Assembly (NCBI GenBank): GCA_030549335.1
Contig: CM060193.1
Location: 58,929,146-58,993,145, forward strand
DNA length: 64,000 nt
From: Pontederia crassipes
Taxonomy: Eukaryota; Streptophyta; Magnoliopsida; Commelinales; Pontederiaceae
Reading direction: 5' to 3'
The notes under the pieces were generated by a model. It searched no databases. It saw nothing but the letters and a program-made list of their open reading frames with translations, and was not told the origin of the DNA. Shown here piece after piece: positions 8,964 through 22,084 of this stretch; the first letter of the stretch is position 1; every line of letters starts with the position of its first letter. The position numbers and the translations under genes were made by a program.

Positions 8964-9932
8964 ACCCTAAGCAAATTTCATTTCGTTTGATGATTGATCT
9001 AGATTCTTTCCATGATTATGATATGTTATTCCCTACTGATTAAATTATTGTATGACTGGATCATTTGTCTTGTTATTGATCTGTCAAGTGATCTCATCCT
9101 CTTATAGAATGAAAGAACGATGAATGGATAAAGTGATTAATTAAGAAAGATGAAAAGATAAAAAGAGGATGGCCAGTCCATGCTAAGTGCTTATAGTGAA
9201 GGGTTGCTCCCTTAGCCATGGCTTGATCATCCATAGGCTGCACAAGATTATATTATTTTACTCGACATAAAACTCCAAAAGTTAAAGGCACCTAAAGTCA
9301 TTTAGGCTAAGAAAAAGTGCAAGGATAAAGAGTATGTATAAATGATATGAGTATGATGATGATAAGTGAAGTATGATTATTAATCCAGCATGATTATTGA
9401 AACCTTTCATAAGTAGATGATCTCTGAGCTCTCTTATCAATTGATATCTTAAAATTGAATGACTTTATGCTCTCTACTTGATCTTAATATAAGTGATTAC
9501 TGATTCTAACTAATTCTGTTTATTGTTATGCATTATATTGATTCTCCACTAGGTTGTATAGCTTACGGAAGGACCTCCTCCCCTGTGTTGATTTTCACAG
9601 GGGCATGTATGTGATGGTGTCGAGATCGTGTGTCGCGACCAGCTCGAACGATAATAAAGCACATGAACTAACAAATGGCCTAGTTATTATTTTTTCTATT
9701 TTTCGCATTTATGAACTTGAATGTAATTCAGATGTGATTCCTATTATGAGGATTTTGTAGTACTTTAAGACTTTCGCTATTTTTAATATTTAATTTTTCC
9801 TCTTTATTTCTATTGCTGACATGTCACTGTTTTAATTGAGTTTTGGTCAATCTTTAGTCAAAGTTATAGTTTTTCGTACCGCATTCAAAGAAATTCTCGT
9901 AACGTGACGTTGGTCGATTTGGGGACGTTATA

Positions 9933-11869
9933 TCACCTTATATGATGTATGATGTAACATTCCACTCCACGGCTATATATGATAATAATTGATGCCATAT
10001 CTTGAATTCAAGACTATGAAAGATGAAAAATAAATACTTTCGAATATTGACAATTAGAACACGAGAGTTAATGATAGACAAGGAAACATAGTAGCTGTAA
10101 ATCATAGTTGGCATATTTAAAAAAAGTACTAATAATATACTCCACTCATTTGGAAGGGTATTATTATCCATGAGATAAGAATAACTATTCAGCTGATTTT
10201 ATTATTAAAAAAATTAGAAAATGTTGATGTAAGAAGAATAGTTGAACTTTGCTTTTTAATATTTCAACGTGTAATAATTGCTTTGGATGAATAACTAATC
10301 TCAGTTAAAATTTTCATCTGTTTGGAGAATAAAATATTTTGTTCTCATGCTATCCACCTTCTAAGCATGGACTTTTAATTCTATTTTATTTTATAATTTT
10401 TATATAACAGAGAGCATAATTTAATCACCGCATTAATTAATATTTCCAAGACGGTTGAAATAATAGTTTTCTTTTCAAAAGTAAGAGGCATGTGATCGGA
10501 AAAAGTAAAAAAAAAACATAAATATGAAGTAAAAATAATATAATAACAATCTTGAAATGTGAAAGTTGACACGCTCTTGTTCCTTGGATTCCTTTGTGAC
10601 GGTGATATATTAAAATTAAAAATAATATAATAACAATCTTGAAATAAAAATTAAAATTAAAAGATCTACTTTCGACTGCAAAGAACCGATTTTTTTTCCC
10701 GAGCTCCGACTTGAACATTACCGCGAAACGGAGGAGGCACGACTTTCACTATTCGTTGCTCATTTTTAATAAAAGCTTAACTGAATTCGAACTCTTGACT
10801 TCTGACTCTGATATTATATTAAATTTGATGTGCTCATCAATTTTTTTAAAAAGCTTAAGTCGTTAAGAAGAATAATATCTATAATTTTATATTCTTAACA
10901 AAATGACGAAGCCAAAAAAGGAGGTGCTTTTCCAAATGGTATGATGTGCTTAGGGCGTTTTTTGTGTCAAAGGCACCCGAGGATGCTTCAAAAGGAACAA
11001 ATAAAAAAACAAAAGTTACGATAAAGTTGTGTTTAAAATGTCTTAAATGTATTTAAATTTTAGACAATATTTATATAAGTTTAGAATTTGTTGAATAATT
11101 ATTGTTAGACAAAATGTTCTGCATCATGTCGAAATAATTGTATTGTTTAGATATGATAATGTACATTATTAAAATAAATATTAAAAATATTTAAATTTGA
11201 TTAGAAATTTAAAACTATTATTTGAAGTTTGCAAAATAAAAAAGAAGAGTGGCACTTTAAAATATGAAGAATCTATAGTCTTGGTAATTGCCTTCAAATT
11301 TTTTTTTCTCAATACGGCTGAAAACTCTGATAAAAAATTTGTGATTGATATTAAAATAAAAATATATATTTAAATAAGTTTTAATACTTATTTGCATAAA
11401 GAGACACATATTAGTGTGCGATAACAAACTAATCAAAATATTGCTAATACAAAAGTTTAAAGTCTGTGATTTAATGGTGCGATAACAAATTATGATAGCA
11501 CACTAATTTAACTAATTTTGTTATATTAAAAAATTATATTATATATAACGAGAGGTAAAATGTTTGAGGTGGCACTTTCAAAATAATTAACTTAAAAAAT
11601 AATGTATATATGATAAATACTTTATTATGTATATTATTAAAATTAACAATGAAAAAGCAACTTGGTTATAAAGTAATTTCAAAATTTAAGATCATTTGCA
11701 TCCATTTTCATAACTTTTATCACAATTCCAAATTCTTTCACTTTTAAGGTTAATTCAGTCATTTCACTCTTTCATTTAAGAATATTACACTGCAGCCGCC
11801 ATGGTTGAGCACGCTCCACATCAGGCTGGCATGGCCCAGGCCGAACACGAGGAAGTTGTATAGGGACCT
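9933..11869. other. AT-rich spacer, no gene recognised
   Basis: No coding sequence or RNA gene is supported. A 27-bp direct repeat (AATAATATAATAACAATC core) occurs at about 10537 and 10618 around a short unique piece. Near 10776 AATTCGAACTCTTGACTTC resembles a tRNA B-box on the reverse strand, but no second promoter box is evident. A moderately GC-rich piece at 11790-11865 directly before the LINE tail may be older host sequence. Confidence 0.6.
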
Positions 11870-11999
11870 TTTTTTAAAAAAAAAGAGGAAGATTATATTA
11901 AAGCAAAAGATGACTCAGAGTCAGTATAAAAATTGATGGAGGCCAGGAGGAGGACTGTCTACCCAAAATTATTTGCCATTTTGATGACCAAAATTAGCT

Positions 12000-14389
12000 A
12001 AGTGGTCCGCGGCAGAGTTGTACACCCTGGGCCGGCCGGCCGAATTGAGGGAGACCCAATTCGGGGAGGGGAGCTCCCAATGGATCCGCGAAGGGTCCTG
12101 GGGTAAGTTGCTTTAGGGGCGTGGGTTTTGCTAGAAGAGAATTCATGGAAACCAGCCAGCGCCTTCTCCCAGATCACAGCGGCGGTTGCAAATTTGGACC
12201 GAAAATGAATATCATTCCTGATATTCCAAATAGAACAGAGGCAGAATGAAAATATGGATAGAAGATATTTCCTAGACTGAAGGCCCAGATAAGCACCCTC
12301 GATCCAAGAGCCGGAATCCCATGAGGGAAAAAAGAAAAAGGAGAATTGGAGTTTGGCTTGAAAAAGTTTCCATAATTGAAGGGCAAGTGGGCAAGAGAAG
12401 AAGAGATGGGAAGTGGTTTCGGGTGCAAGGCCACAAACAGGACAAGAAGGGTTAATATTGGGATTGAAAGTAAGAATGTAGTCCATGGTGGACAGTCTCT
12501 TATGAAAAAGTTTCCAAAGGAAGATGTGAATTTTGGGGAGGGACAGAGATATTCCAAATCACAATCCAAGATTGTCGTCTAGCCACAAGTGTCGGCAAAG
12601 CCTGCTAGTACATGAACTTATAAACAAAGCTAGCATTAGGGAGCCCATGCTCATCGGTCGCCCAAACCCACGCATCATCACAGGCAGAGCGAGGGATGTA
12701 ACAAATCGAATCACAAAAAAATCTAGGACAAAAGGGGGCAGGAGAAATCAATAATAAGGTCCGAGCAGGGTATGTCAACTTCCATATTAAGATAGGTGGG
12801 TAAACGATTGAGAGGGATAGGAGATATCCAAGGATCGAAAAGAATAGAAGTGTTATGACTTGACCCTATGGACTTGATGAATTCAAGACGAAGCTGTGGG
12901 AGGGAATCAATAATAAGGTGCCAAGACCAAGCAGTGCCCCTGGGAAGTGGGGGATTCCAAAGAGATATGGATCCATACTTAGTCAAGACGAGGCACACCT
13001 AGAGGGATTGGGAGTTTGACAGGAGGCTAAGGACACAATGGGCCAACAGGGACGCACAAATAAGATGGAAGTTACGAATACCTAAGCCACCTTCCATGCA
13101 GGGAAGCTGCACGGTAGACTAACGAATTAAGTGGAGCCCCTTATGATCATTACCAGAGTCCCATAGGAAAGATCGGGTAAGGCGCTCAAGGGAGCGAAGA
13201 GTACCTACGGAAAGGTAGGTAGTCCCAAGAAAGTAAGTAGGAAGAGAGGAGAGATATGAGTTGATAAGAGTGGAACGGCCAGCCTGACTAAGTAGCTTAC
13301 GCTGCCAGCCGGAGAGCCTGGAGGAGAAACGCTTAATAAGAAAACCTTGATCGTGCATTGGAATATAGTTGGCAAAGATAGGAACCCCTAAGTAGATGAA
13401 TGGGAAGTGACCTTGGGAAATACCAAGAGCCTGCTTCCTACGGGAGTTAAGACGACAGGGACAATACACAACAGATTTAGGAGAATTGATGTGCTACTTG
13501 TGAGGGATTCATAAATGGAGAGGATAGATCTAATATGTCTCCTGTTGGATTGGGTGGCCCGAATGCAAACAAGCGTGACTAAGGGAGAAGGAGTTGAATT
13601 TGAAGGAGATGATGCGGCCGAGGTCGATATGGCACTGGAGTAATGATGTGAATATTTGAGATACAATGATGAAGAGATATGGAGAGAGCAGATCTCCAAG
13701 GTGCGACAGGAAATAAGGAGAAGGTTTTTTGTTGATGATACATGAGAAAATAGGGGACATGATACAAAGATTAATCCAATTGATAAACATAAGGGGAAAG
13801 TTCATTAGAGGTAGGATATGGATAACCGCGTCCATGAGACCTGGTCGAAAGACTTCTCCATATCGATTTTTACCAATATATGCTTTATATGGCCAATGGA
13901 GAGGGAGTGGGAAAGCTCTTGTGCCAGTAAAATGTTGTCTTGAATATTGCGGTCAGGGATGAATGGCGATTGAGAGGAACTAATGAGACTAACAAGGGTG
14001 GGTTTGAGGCAATTGGTGAGGATCTTAGCGAAAACCAGATATAAAGTATGACAGAGGGATATGGGACAATAGTCTTTAATGGTTAAAGGCGACTCTTTCT
14101 TCGGGATAAAAATGAGGAAAGTCTTACACCACTCATTAGGAAGATGAAGGTTAACGAACGCCTCCTAGATGGCAAGGGTTGTACGACACCCCACAATATC
14201 CCAATAGTTATGGTAAAAGTCGAGCGTGAAACCGTCAGGACCCGGGGTCTGAATGACAGATGACCTCATCCTCAGTAATGGGGCCGATAAGGGACGGAAG
14301 GAGGGGTCATAAGTGGGAACCTCAGGCCAAAGGTTAGGAGGGATGGTTACGTCAGGCAGAGGACCCCAAAGATTAATGTAATGATCCAC
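12000..14389 (-). pseudogene. LINE ORF2: RT and zf-RVT region
   Basis: RT begins with QTPGPDGFTLDFYHNYWDIV (14255 downward), then KTFLIFIPKKESP and IKDYCPISLCHT, SPFIPDRNIQDNILLAQE, NFPLMFINWINLCI and GDLLSPYLF. These are the L1 RT palm blocks in order. After SFSLSHAC the FADD catalytic box should follow, but the text runs straight to HSGHPIQ, so it is deleted. Later come PFIYLGVPIF, LSGWQRKLLSQAGRSTLI, typical of the L1 thumb, and a zinc-binding domain (CPVCGLAPETTSHLFFSCPLA) near 12430. Several frames are used, showing multiple frameshifts. Confidence 0.88.
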
Positions 14390-14879
14390 AAAATGCTTTT
14401 CGATCAGATGAGGGAGGGTGATGACCCCGCCAGAGTTCAGATGGACGTGATGAAAGAGATTCCGCTTGTGCCGGATAATGATTTGGAGGTGGAAGAACTT
14501 AATGTTTCGATTCCCATGTTGAAGCCATGCAGTGCGGGACTTACTCCATCACTTGATATTAATCTAGTGTAGAAGAGCAACATAGATGTGATAAATGGCC
14601 CTAAGGGAAGCTAAATCAGACTCCGATAGACCTCGAGAGATGTCGAGGCCCTCAAGCAACGAAATACGGACAAGAGCTTCTTGAGCACGCAGCTCAAGCC
14701 GCCCGAGAACTACAGCGAATGGTATCCTTGTGGATATGCTTCAAAGATTTGTGGATGGAGTGGGAACACGAAGGAGATGACCAGTGCCATCTGACAATAT
14801 CCTTAGCCTCCGGATGGAGGAACCAAAAGTGCTCATACTTGAACAAATGACAACGTGGTAGCCGGAGATCAAACTGGAA

Positions 14880-15570
14880 AAGAATGGGGGCGTGATCTGA
14901 CGTACAACGGGAAGGGTCAAGAGCTCAAGTCCAAGAAAAGCATCAATCCAAAAATGATTGACCAGCATTCTATCGAGTCTACAAAGGATACAGGATGGAC
15001 CAAGTCTACAAAGGATACAGGATGGACCAACCCTATTATTGCACTAGGTAAAAGGAATACTAGAAGGTTTAAGATCAATGTAACCATGAGTGTCAATAAG
15101 GTTTTGCAAAAGGATAGATGATCTAGAGATTCTAAAGTGATTGCCCACCCCCTCCCCCCGGGCCCCCCTTTTGTCCTGGGCAGAGAGAATATAATTAAAA
15201 TCACCAATTAAAGCTCACGAAAAGTCATACGAGTTGATTAAACTAAGAGTGTTCCATAAGTTATTTCTATCAGCAGGCAAAGTGCTAGCATAAGCGGAGG
15301 ATAAAAGAAAATGAAAACCATTATGAGAAACATTAGCGTGAAGGATATGGTCGGAGTTTAGGAGAGGAGTAACTTGAGTATCCTACCCATGCTAGGCAAG
15401 GATAATACCATTGGAGGAGCTGGATCCCTCGCAAAAGGAGCCCGACCACGAAGGCCCCAGACGACGAATAGAATTACAAAATTAAGAGAGAAAGTAGAAA
15501 TTAGATTCCTAAGTCTATACCTAAGTTTCGCTCGGAACGCGCCGTGGTAGTTCCATGCAAGTATCTTCAT
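14880..15570 (-). pseudogene. LINE ORF2: endonuclease N-terminus
   Basis: The open frame starts MKILAWNYHGAF, matching the conserved start of plant L1 apurinic-type endonuclease (MKILAWNCRGA with Cys and Arg changed). It then runs RLRNLISTF before drifting out of frame. The rest of the endonuclease to about 14880 is broken by frameshifts, and a 19-bp direct repeat near 14990 and 15006 (CTACAAAGGATACAGGATG) adds bases. The endonuclease would nick target DNA to prime reverse transcription. Confidence 0.75.
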
Positions 15571-16240
15571 GAAGGAATAGAATCCACCACCCCCTTCGAT
15601 CGCTGAGGCTGCAGAACAGAATAAGAGAGTGAGTTATCAGAAGGAACATGAGGCTTTTTCTTACTTTGCCCTTAGCAGGGGCCGGAGGTGTCCGAGGGCA
15701 GAGAGAGAGAGAGAAGGGGTGGGGGCGGGGGTAGGTTTAAGCACATTTGATTTCTTGCGCTCAATTCTGGAAGGTGGAGCAAGGTTCAGGGTCCTCCAGA
15801 TCGTCCAAGGAAGAGTCATCGTGCATCGAGATGACCGGAGAGGCAGACACACGCAGACCGGCCGATGCTCGCTCCATCAGATCCGAGTGGTCAGTGATGG
15901 CGACACGATCAGGGAGTATAGAGGAGGAGGGGAGATCAGAGAAACCCAACATAAAGGGTGAAGTGGCAAACGGATTAGTAGAGAGGGGAGTAGAGGAGAG
16001 ACTTGAAAAGGTTTTCGAAAAGATGAGGGAAGGGTGAGTAACGAGAGAAGATAGCGTGAGGGAGGGAGAGGAGTTCTGATCGGGGAAGACACACATAGGG
16101 CCAGGATGTGACACCGGGGAACATGCGGAATCGCCACCATTGCAGTGCCCTGTCAATCACTAGAAAAACAAACATTAGTGGAGAAAACCAACGCATCCTG
16201 GCTGCCCAAGGGATCAAGCGAGGATCGTTGGATGGCCACA

Positions 16241-17277
16241 TCACGAATCGCAGACGTGGCAGGAGGGGGAGAACCCGCGCCCGCGCCCGTCTTTTGCAGA
16301 CCGTACGATCCAGACGCTGGGATCGTAGGATGAGCCCTCCTGGATCGCAGACGTGGCACCGCGGTCATGCACCAGACCTCGCATAATGGATGCGACGACG
16401 CTACTAGCCGTTAGACGAACACCATCCGTCCGTTCACCATCCGTACATCGGTCGCTACTAGCCGTTTGGCGAGCACCTGAGGAGGAAGGAGGGCCTTTCG
16501 GAAGGTTGAGATCTAGGAATGGGCGAAGGTCCACCGACATTGGGCGAGGGATAGGGCGGCGGAAAGGTTCCGCCGCACAGAGCCATGGCCCAAACAGCAG
16601 CGCTGCCCTCACGGAGTCCCCCTCCGGCACCTGCGGACAGACCTCCAGGGGATGACCGATGATGCCACAACGGTAGGAAAAGGTGGAAAGATGCTCATAA
16701 GCGGCCTGTTGGAGGTATTTGTCATCATTCGGCAGAGAGATCCAAGTAGCTTGACGAAGAGGAGTGGAGGGATTTACCTCAACACAAGCGCGAGACAAGG
16801 TGAATCAACCGAGCACATGGCCTGTTCGTCGATACAGAGTAAATTACCAAATGCTGAAGCGATCCGCTTAAGGGAGGGAGGGTTTCGGAGCTCCGGAGGA
16901 AGGCCAGGAAACTAGATCCAGAGTGGGGAGTCCAGTGAAGAGATTGTGTCAAGGTGGAGGAATGGAGAGATCGTGGACACACGGAGCAGGTGGTTGCCAA
17001 ACTCCCAAGGACCGCCCGTAAGGACATGCAGACGAACAAATTCAGATTCAAACGCGAAAAGGAAGGAGTTACCAAGAGGAGAAATAACACAAGAGTTAGC
17101 TAGGACCCAAAGAGATCGGACGCCATCCCAGAGTGCAGCAATGCTCCCTACAAAACGACCAATAAGACATGATTTGAGATGTTTAGAGCACTGGGAGACA
17201 TCCACAGCAGGGATGAGAGGCAGCCGCCTCGAGCTCGTGGAACTGTCGTGGCGACATACGCGACGGAAGGATGCCAA
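16241..17277 (-). pseudogene. LINE ORF1: DUF4283 and CCHC protein
   Basis: From the 5' side: CLIGRFVGSIAALWDGV, SLWVLANSCVISPLG, LHVLTGGPWEFGNHLL, the DUF4283 pattern of plant LINE ORF1 RNA-binding proteins. A second segment has AYEHLSTFSYRCGIIGHPLE followed by VCPQ, the CCHC_4 knuckle, in which the first Cys is Ser. A frameshift lies near 16800. Downstream text to 15760 is low-complexity Pro/Ser/Arg-rich. The 5' end of ORF1 may be cut by E2 at 17285. Confidence 0.8.
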
Positions 17278-17285
17278 AGTGAGGA

Positions 17286-19231
17286 TGTAACGTCCCCAAA
17301 TTGACCCCCGTCACGTGGCAAAGACCAACCTGGAGACGCTTCGGCATGCTATGACTTTGACCATAATATTGACCATATCTCAGTCAAGAATTGAGATACG
17401 ACAGCGGAAGGATAATAAAATAAAAGAAATAAGGAAAAGTATAACTTTAATCAGTGGAAGTCTAAAAAGTGGTTATATCATTTCTGAGAAATAAAATAAA
17501 GTTTTACATCATGAAACTATAATGCGGAAGGAAAAAGAAAAATCTCTATAAGAACTAATAATAAATCCTATGGTTCATGTGCTTTCTTTCCGCCAGAGCT
17601 TCGTCATCACACACCTACTCCACCTCGTCACTTACCTGGTCATGTGGAAATCAGACACAGGAGAGGAAGTCCTCCCGTAAGCTTTACAGCCTAGTGGGAA
17701 ACCTCATGATATACAATGCATGACATGAATATAAAAATCGGCAATATATAATCATGATTAACTTGAACGTGAAAGATAACATGCCAGTATCATGGATCAT
17801 AATATGGATAAGAGTAAGAATCAAAATATATCATGAATCATGAGAATCACATGATTCTTAATAAACTTGAAATCATAGCATACTTGACTTGACTTAAACA
17901 TTCTTCTTGATCTTGGATTATTATTAGAAATCATGGTGATTTTAAGTGCCTTTAGTTCTTGGGGTATGCCGAGCAAACGATATGGCCTTGTGCGGGTCAG
18001 TGGATGATCAAACCATGACCAAGGGAGCTACCCTTATGTTGCTGCACTTGGCTTGGACTGACAACTCATTGTTAATCTTTCATCTGAACATATTAATCAC
18101 TTTTAACAACTTGTGGCTCTTTGTTCTTGGTTCAATGGATTCGATAAGATCAATAAGAAATAAATCAATAAAAGAATAAATCTTGAGAATCTGTGAGGGG
18201 TCTTTGTGGGGTAAGAAAAATAGGATCAACTATATATAGGTAATATTGGGATAAAAAGGGAAATAATTAATAAAGCTAATAAAAGGTTTCTGGATATCGA
18301 TCGACCGGTAGTCTGCTGATCGGCCGACCGTGGCTGATTCGGGTTGATAAGGTCGGTCGATCCGTTCAGTTGAACGGTCGACCGGTGGGTAAGGATCGGT
18401 CGACCGGTGACAGGGATCGGTTGACCGGTCGACGTATACAGAAAATCGGCAACAGTCATGTTATCGATCGACCGGTTGCCGGCAATGCCTGCGGACCGGT
18501 CGACCGATCGACGTCCAGAAAGTTGCAAAACTTTCGGATTTCATCAATTCTTCGATGCAATCTCAACCTAACCTAGTTCCTATCTCCTAGCAAATCAATC
18601 ACACAACAATAGAACAACAGGAAAAGAATTATGCATGAAATTAATCAATCAATCAATGAATTCAAGAAAAGCAAACAAGGCAAACAAGAAACTTGAACCC
18701 TCTTTTCCTCTTCTTCTTTACATGTACGATTAGGGCATGATTCAACATTATTCAGGGGTCATGCAAGGTGATTTCGATTCACCCACCTGTTATCTCAATT
18801 AATCCCTCTTTTCATTTGTCGAAAATCGATTAAATAGCACCCCTATTGTCCTACGTTTTCTGCCCTGTCCTTCTTCTCTATCCTGCAATCCAACGAAGAT
18901 GGTTGTAGGACGGGCATGTCGATCAGGTGATTGCAGTAAGGGGAGGGAAGAAGAGATCGACTTCCGGCGGCTTGCTCTCTGGACGACAGTAGCGTGGCCG
19001 CAGGGATCAAACATGGGAGGATTTTCTTTTCGTGTGTTCAGCCGGCCCTGACTTCATGAAGGGTTTTAACTAATCCTCTTCTTCTAATTCAATTCTAATA
19101 TGATTAAGGAGATAAAAGTTTATCCCTCTAATCCAACTCTAATTGGGAGTTGGGTTTATTTCCTTCGTGACCTGCTTGGCCACCCATCACGTTATATCTT
19201 TCTTTTTTTTTAATTTGTGTCGGTTATTACA
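17286..19231 (-). repeat. 3' LTR of E2
   Basis: On the minus strand it starts TGTAATAACCG (19231) and ends GGGGACGTTACA (17286), 1,946 bp. The polypurine tract lies just outside at 19235-19252. The five bases outside the left end are GAGGA, the probable target copy within the LINE, but the other end is lost so a duplication cannot be shown. Confidence 0.85.
18295..18515. repeat. GGTCGACC palindrome array in E2 LTR
   Basis: Eight to ten copies of CGGTCGACCG-type words (for example GATCGACCGGTAG, ACGGTCGACCGG, GACCGGTCGACCGATCGACG) are packed in 220 bp at the place in the LTR corresponding to the array of E1. Intervening text is not conserved between the two LTRs. Confidence 0.85.
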
Positions 19232-19362
19232 TTCTTACACCCTTAAAAGAAAAATTTTTCTCGAATTTTGCACTAGGTAGAGGGCTTACCGAAAAGTTGA
19301 GAAAATTCTTAGCGCATTTTCGACTTGTGTTCCCATGTTGCATCGTCTCCATTATGGTAACG

Positions 19363-20660
19363 CTAAGCTACTCTGACCATGGGGACATCTTTGTTCTTCT
19401 GACATTGCACTTTACGCTCCACTATATGTGTTGGATACTCAGCGAAGGTCAAGTCTGCAGCTAGATATGGCTCCTCTATCCTTAGAATATTTGCAGCATT
19501 GTGCTTGTACTTCTTGAGCATGGATACATGAAACACGTTATGCACTCTCTCATAAGATGAGGGTAGAGCCGGTCTGCATGCCGCCTCGCCTACTAGCTCA
19601 AGTATATCGAAGGGGCCTACATAGCGAGGACTGAGCTTTTCTCGCTTGCTGAATCTCATGACCCCTTTCAAAGGGGATACCTTCAAAAGAACTTGGTCAC
19701 CAGGTTGGAAGATCTGTTCTCGTTTGCCTTTATCAGCATAACTTTTTTATCTTCCTTGAGCAGTCTTCATTCTCTGCTTGATCAGTCCGATTTTCTCAGC
19801 ATACTCTACTGCTTCCTTAACTTCTTCCTTAATCATAATCTTCTCCTCGCCTACCTCACCCCAATGGGCAGGTGAACGGCAAGGTCGTCCATACAAGGCT
19901 TCAAAAGGTGTCATACCAATACTAGAATGGTAGCTGTTGTTATAAGCAAATTCAATCAAATGGATATGCCCATCCCAGCTACCCTGCCAATCTAGTGCAC
20001 ATGCTCGCAACATGTTCTCCAGTGTCTGAATTGTCCTCTCAGACTACTCATCTATCTGAGGATGGAAAGCTGTGCTGAAGTTGAGCCTCGTGCCAAAGGC
20101 CTCCTGCATTCTCCTCTAGTATCTGGCAGTGAATCTGGGTCTCGGTCAGACACTATAGATGCTGGAATACCGTGAAGTCTGACCACTTCTCTCACATACA
20201 GGTCCAGCAAGCTCTCCACTGATTGTTTCTATCTGATGGGGATAACATGTGCTGCCTTAGTAAATCTGTCCATGACTACCCATATGGCATCATGACCCTT
20301 CTTAATCCTAGGCAAGTTGGACATAAAGTCCATATTGATCTTATCTCACTTCCATTATGGGATTTCCAGAGGCTTCAACTTGCCATATGGTCGTTGATGC
20401 TCGATCTTAACTTGTTGGCACACTAGACATCAGAAAGCATATTCCGCTATTTCCCTCTTCATATCCGGCCACCAGTAGCTGCGCTGCACATATTTATACA
20501 TCTTGGTGCTACTAGGGTGGATAGCGAACTCCGACTTGTGGCACTCATCCAGTACCTCTCATCGGACAGTAACATCGGTGGGAACTCATAACCTGTCCCG
20601 ATATCTGATTCCTCCATCTCTAGATATAAAAAAGTCCGCAAGCTCATTTTGATATCTTTT
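19363..20660 (-). pseudogene. E2 integrase and chromodomain
   Basis: Reading leftward: zinc-binding region near 20640, core with INMDFMSNLP, SIVSDRDP, SERTIQTLENML and WDGHIHLIEFAYNNSYHSS, then a C-terminal domain (GDQVLLK, LSPRYVGPFDILELVGEAA) and RVHNVFHVSMLKKYKHNAAN. The chromodomain tail AEYPTHIVERKVQCQKNKDV runs to 19363 but is broken before the EATWE block. Stops occur where Trp and Gln are expected (WK-stop-DKI; DE-stop-SERT). The catalytic Asp residues are preserved, unlike E1. Confidence 0.88.
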
Positions 20661-20675
20661 TAGGACCTTCTGATA

Positions 20676-22030
20676 TTATGGATCTTCCTTCTGAACTGTT
20701 ATGATCCTGTCAATTAAGTTGGGCTTTATCTGATGCATCATACATAAAGCTCCATTTGTGCCCAGCTTGGGACACCATTGCTCAATTTCTTCTGACATCT
20801 CGTACTCGCGTAGTCTCATATAAGCTAGCGAGCCTTCCAACTTCCTGCTTAATGCATCGGCGACTGAATTTGCTTTACCTAGATGGTAATTGATAGCAAA
20901 TTCATAATCCTTGAGGAACTCAGGCCATCTTCGTTGCATCATGTTAAGATCCCTCTGATCGAAGATGTACTTGAGACTCTTGTGGTTAGTGAAGATCTCG
21001 AACGTCTCGCCATACAAGTAATGCCTCCAGATCTTCAAGGCAAAGACCATTGCCATCAATTCTAAGTCATGTGTGGGGTAATTGACCTCATCCTTCTTCA
21101 GTTGCCGTGAAGCATAGGCCACTACTTTGCCGTGTTGCATCAGGACACAACCCAATCCTGTCCTACATGCATCACTGTAGACCATGTAACCTCCACTGCC
21201 TGTTGGTATGATGAGAATTAATGCTGAAGTCAGTCGGTCCTTCAGAGTATGAAAGCTTTGCTCACACTTATCTGTCCAGATTCATGAGAGGTGTAGTAAT
21301 TTTAGAAAAGTCTCGGATAAATCTCCTATAATAGCCTGCCAAACCAAGAAAGCTGCGAATCTCAAAGGCATTCTTCGGTCTTACCCAATTCGTTACCGCT
21401 TCCAATTTTGCGGGGTCTACTGTAATGCCCATCTTGGAGATTATGTGTCCTAGAAACATTATCTCCTTTAGCCAGAACTCACACTTTGAGAACTTGTCAT
21501 ATAGCTTGTGTTGCCTCATGGTCTCCAGCACTATCCTGAGATGCTCTCTGTGTTGTTCTAGACTAGAAGAATAGTCAAGATGTCATCTACAAACACAATG
21601 ACAAACTGATCTAGATATGGTCGGAAGACCCTATTCATTAAATCCATGAACGCTGCAGGAGCGTTCGTCAGTCCAAATGGCATGACCAAAAATTCATAGT
21701 AGCCATATCTTGACCGAAGAGCAATTTTCTGTATATCCTCTGCCACTCTCAGCTGGTGGTAGCCACTACATAGGTCGATCTTGGAGAACATTGATGCCTT
21801 GAACAACTGATCGAAAAGGTCATATATACACGGAAGGAGTATTTATTCTCCACTGTTACTTTATTTAGCATCCTATAGTCAATGCAGGGCTGCATGGAGC
21901 TGTCCTTCTTCTTAACAAACAAGACCAGTGCGCCCCAGGGTGAGACGCTCAGTCTGATAAATCCTTTATCCAGAAGCTCTTGTATCTGCTTCTTGAGTCC
22001 TTGCATTTCGACAGGTGCCATGCGGTAGGG
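20676..22030 (-). pseudogene. E2 reverse transcriptase and RNase H
   Basis: From high to low coordinates: [76 protein letters not shown], then FLGLAGYYRRFIRDFSK, and RNase H with [29 protein letters not shown] and [18 protein letters not shown]. Frames change at about 21810, 21550 and 21270, each a small indel. The catalytic FVDD and the first Asp are intact. Confidence 0.9.
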
Positions 22031-22084
22031 TGCCTTAGAGATGGGTGTTGTTCATAATAGGAGCTCTATCTTAAAATCGATTTA

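Larger units (their letters stand above)
2753..9932 (+). mobile_element. Ty3/gypsy chromovirus, Tekay-like, decayed (E1)
   Basis: A plus-strand gypsy element with gag, protease, RT, RNase H, integrase and chromodomain in the order typical of chromoviruses. The 3' LTR is complete (7978-9932). Only the last 259 bp of the 5' LTR remain to the right of copia C1. The PBS is Met-tRNA type and the polypurine tract AAGGGGG precedes the 3' LTR. The C-terminal chromodomain-like block points to the Tekay/Del clade. The polyprotein has about ten premature stops, one frameshift near 5800, a deletion near 7709, and replaced catalytic residues in protease, RT and integrase, so it is non-autonomous. Confidence 0.9.
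7978..9932 (+). repeat. 3' LTR of E1
   Basis: The LTR starts TGTAATACTCG and ends GGACGTTATA, the final CA being changed to TA relative to the 5' copy. It is 1,955 bp. It contains a (TA)n tract at 7989-8013, a TATA box at 8087, a pyrimidine-rich probable transcript start region at 8110-8165, a palindrome array at 8655-8963, and U5. The E2 LTR has a similar length and layout, but only the block AGGTGGGTGAAT...TTGCATRACC, the array and the 3' end are clearly alike. Confidence 0.85.
11870..17285 (-). mobile_element. L1-type LINE retrotransposon, decayed
   Basis: The element reads on the minus strand: ORF1 (16241-17277), endonuclease start at 15570, RT core 13119-14389, zinc-knuckle C-terminal region to about 12000, and a 3' end with a short A-run at 11870-11876. 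This order is typical of plant L1/LINE elements. The 5' end is cut at 17285 where the E2 LTR begins, and no continuation is seen beyond E2. Stops and frameshifts occur throughout and the RT active-site box is missing, so it is inactive. Confidence 0.88.

Noticed and set aside
10770-10800. tRNA-like B box on the minus strand
   Set aside because: No matching A box or acceptor stem at the right distance.
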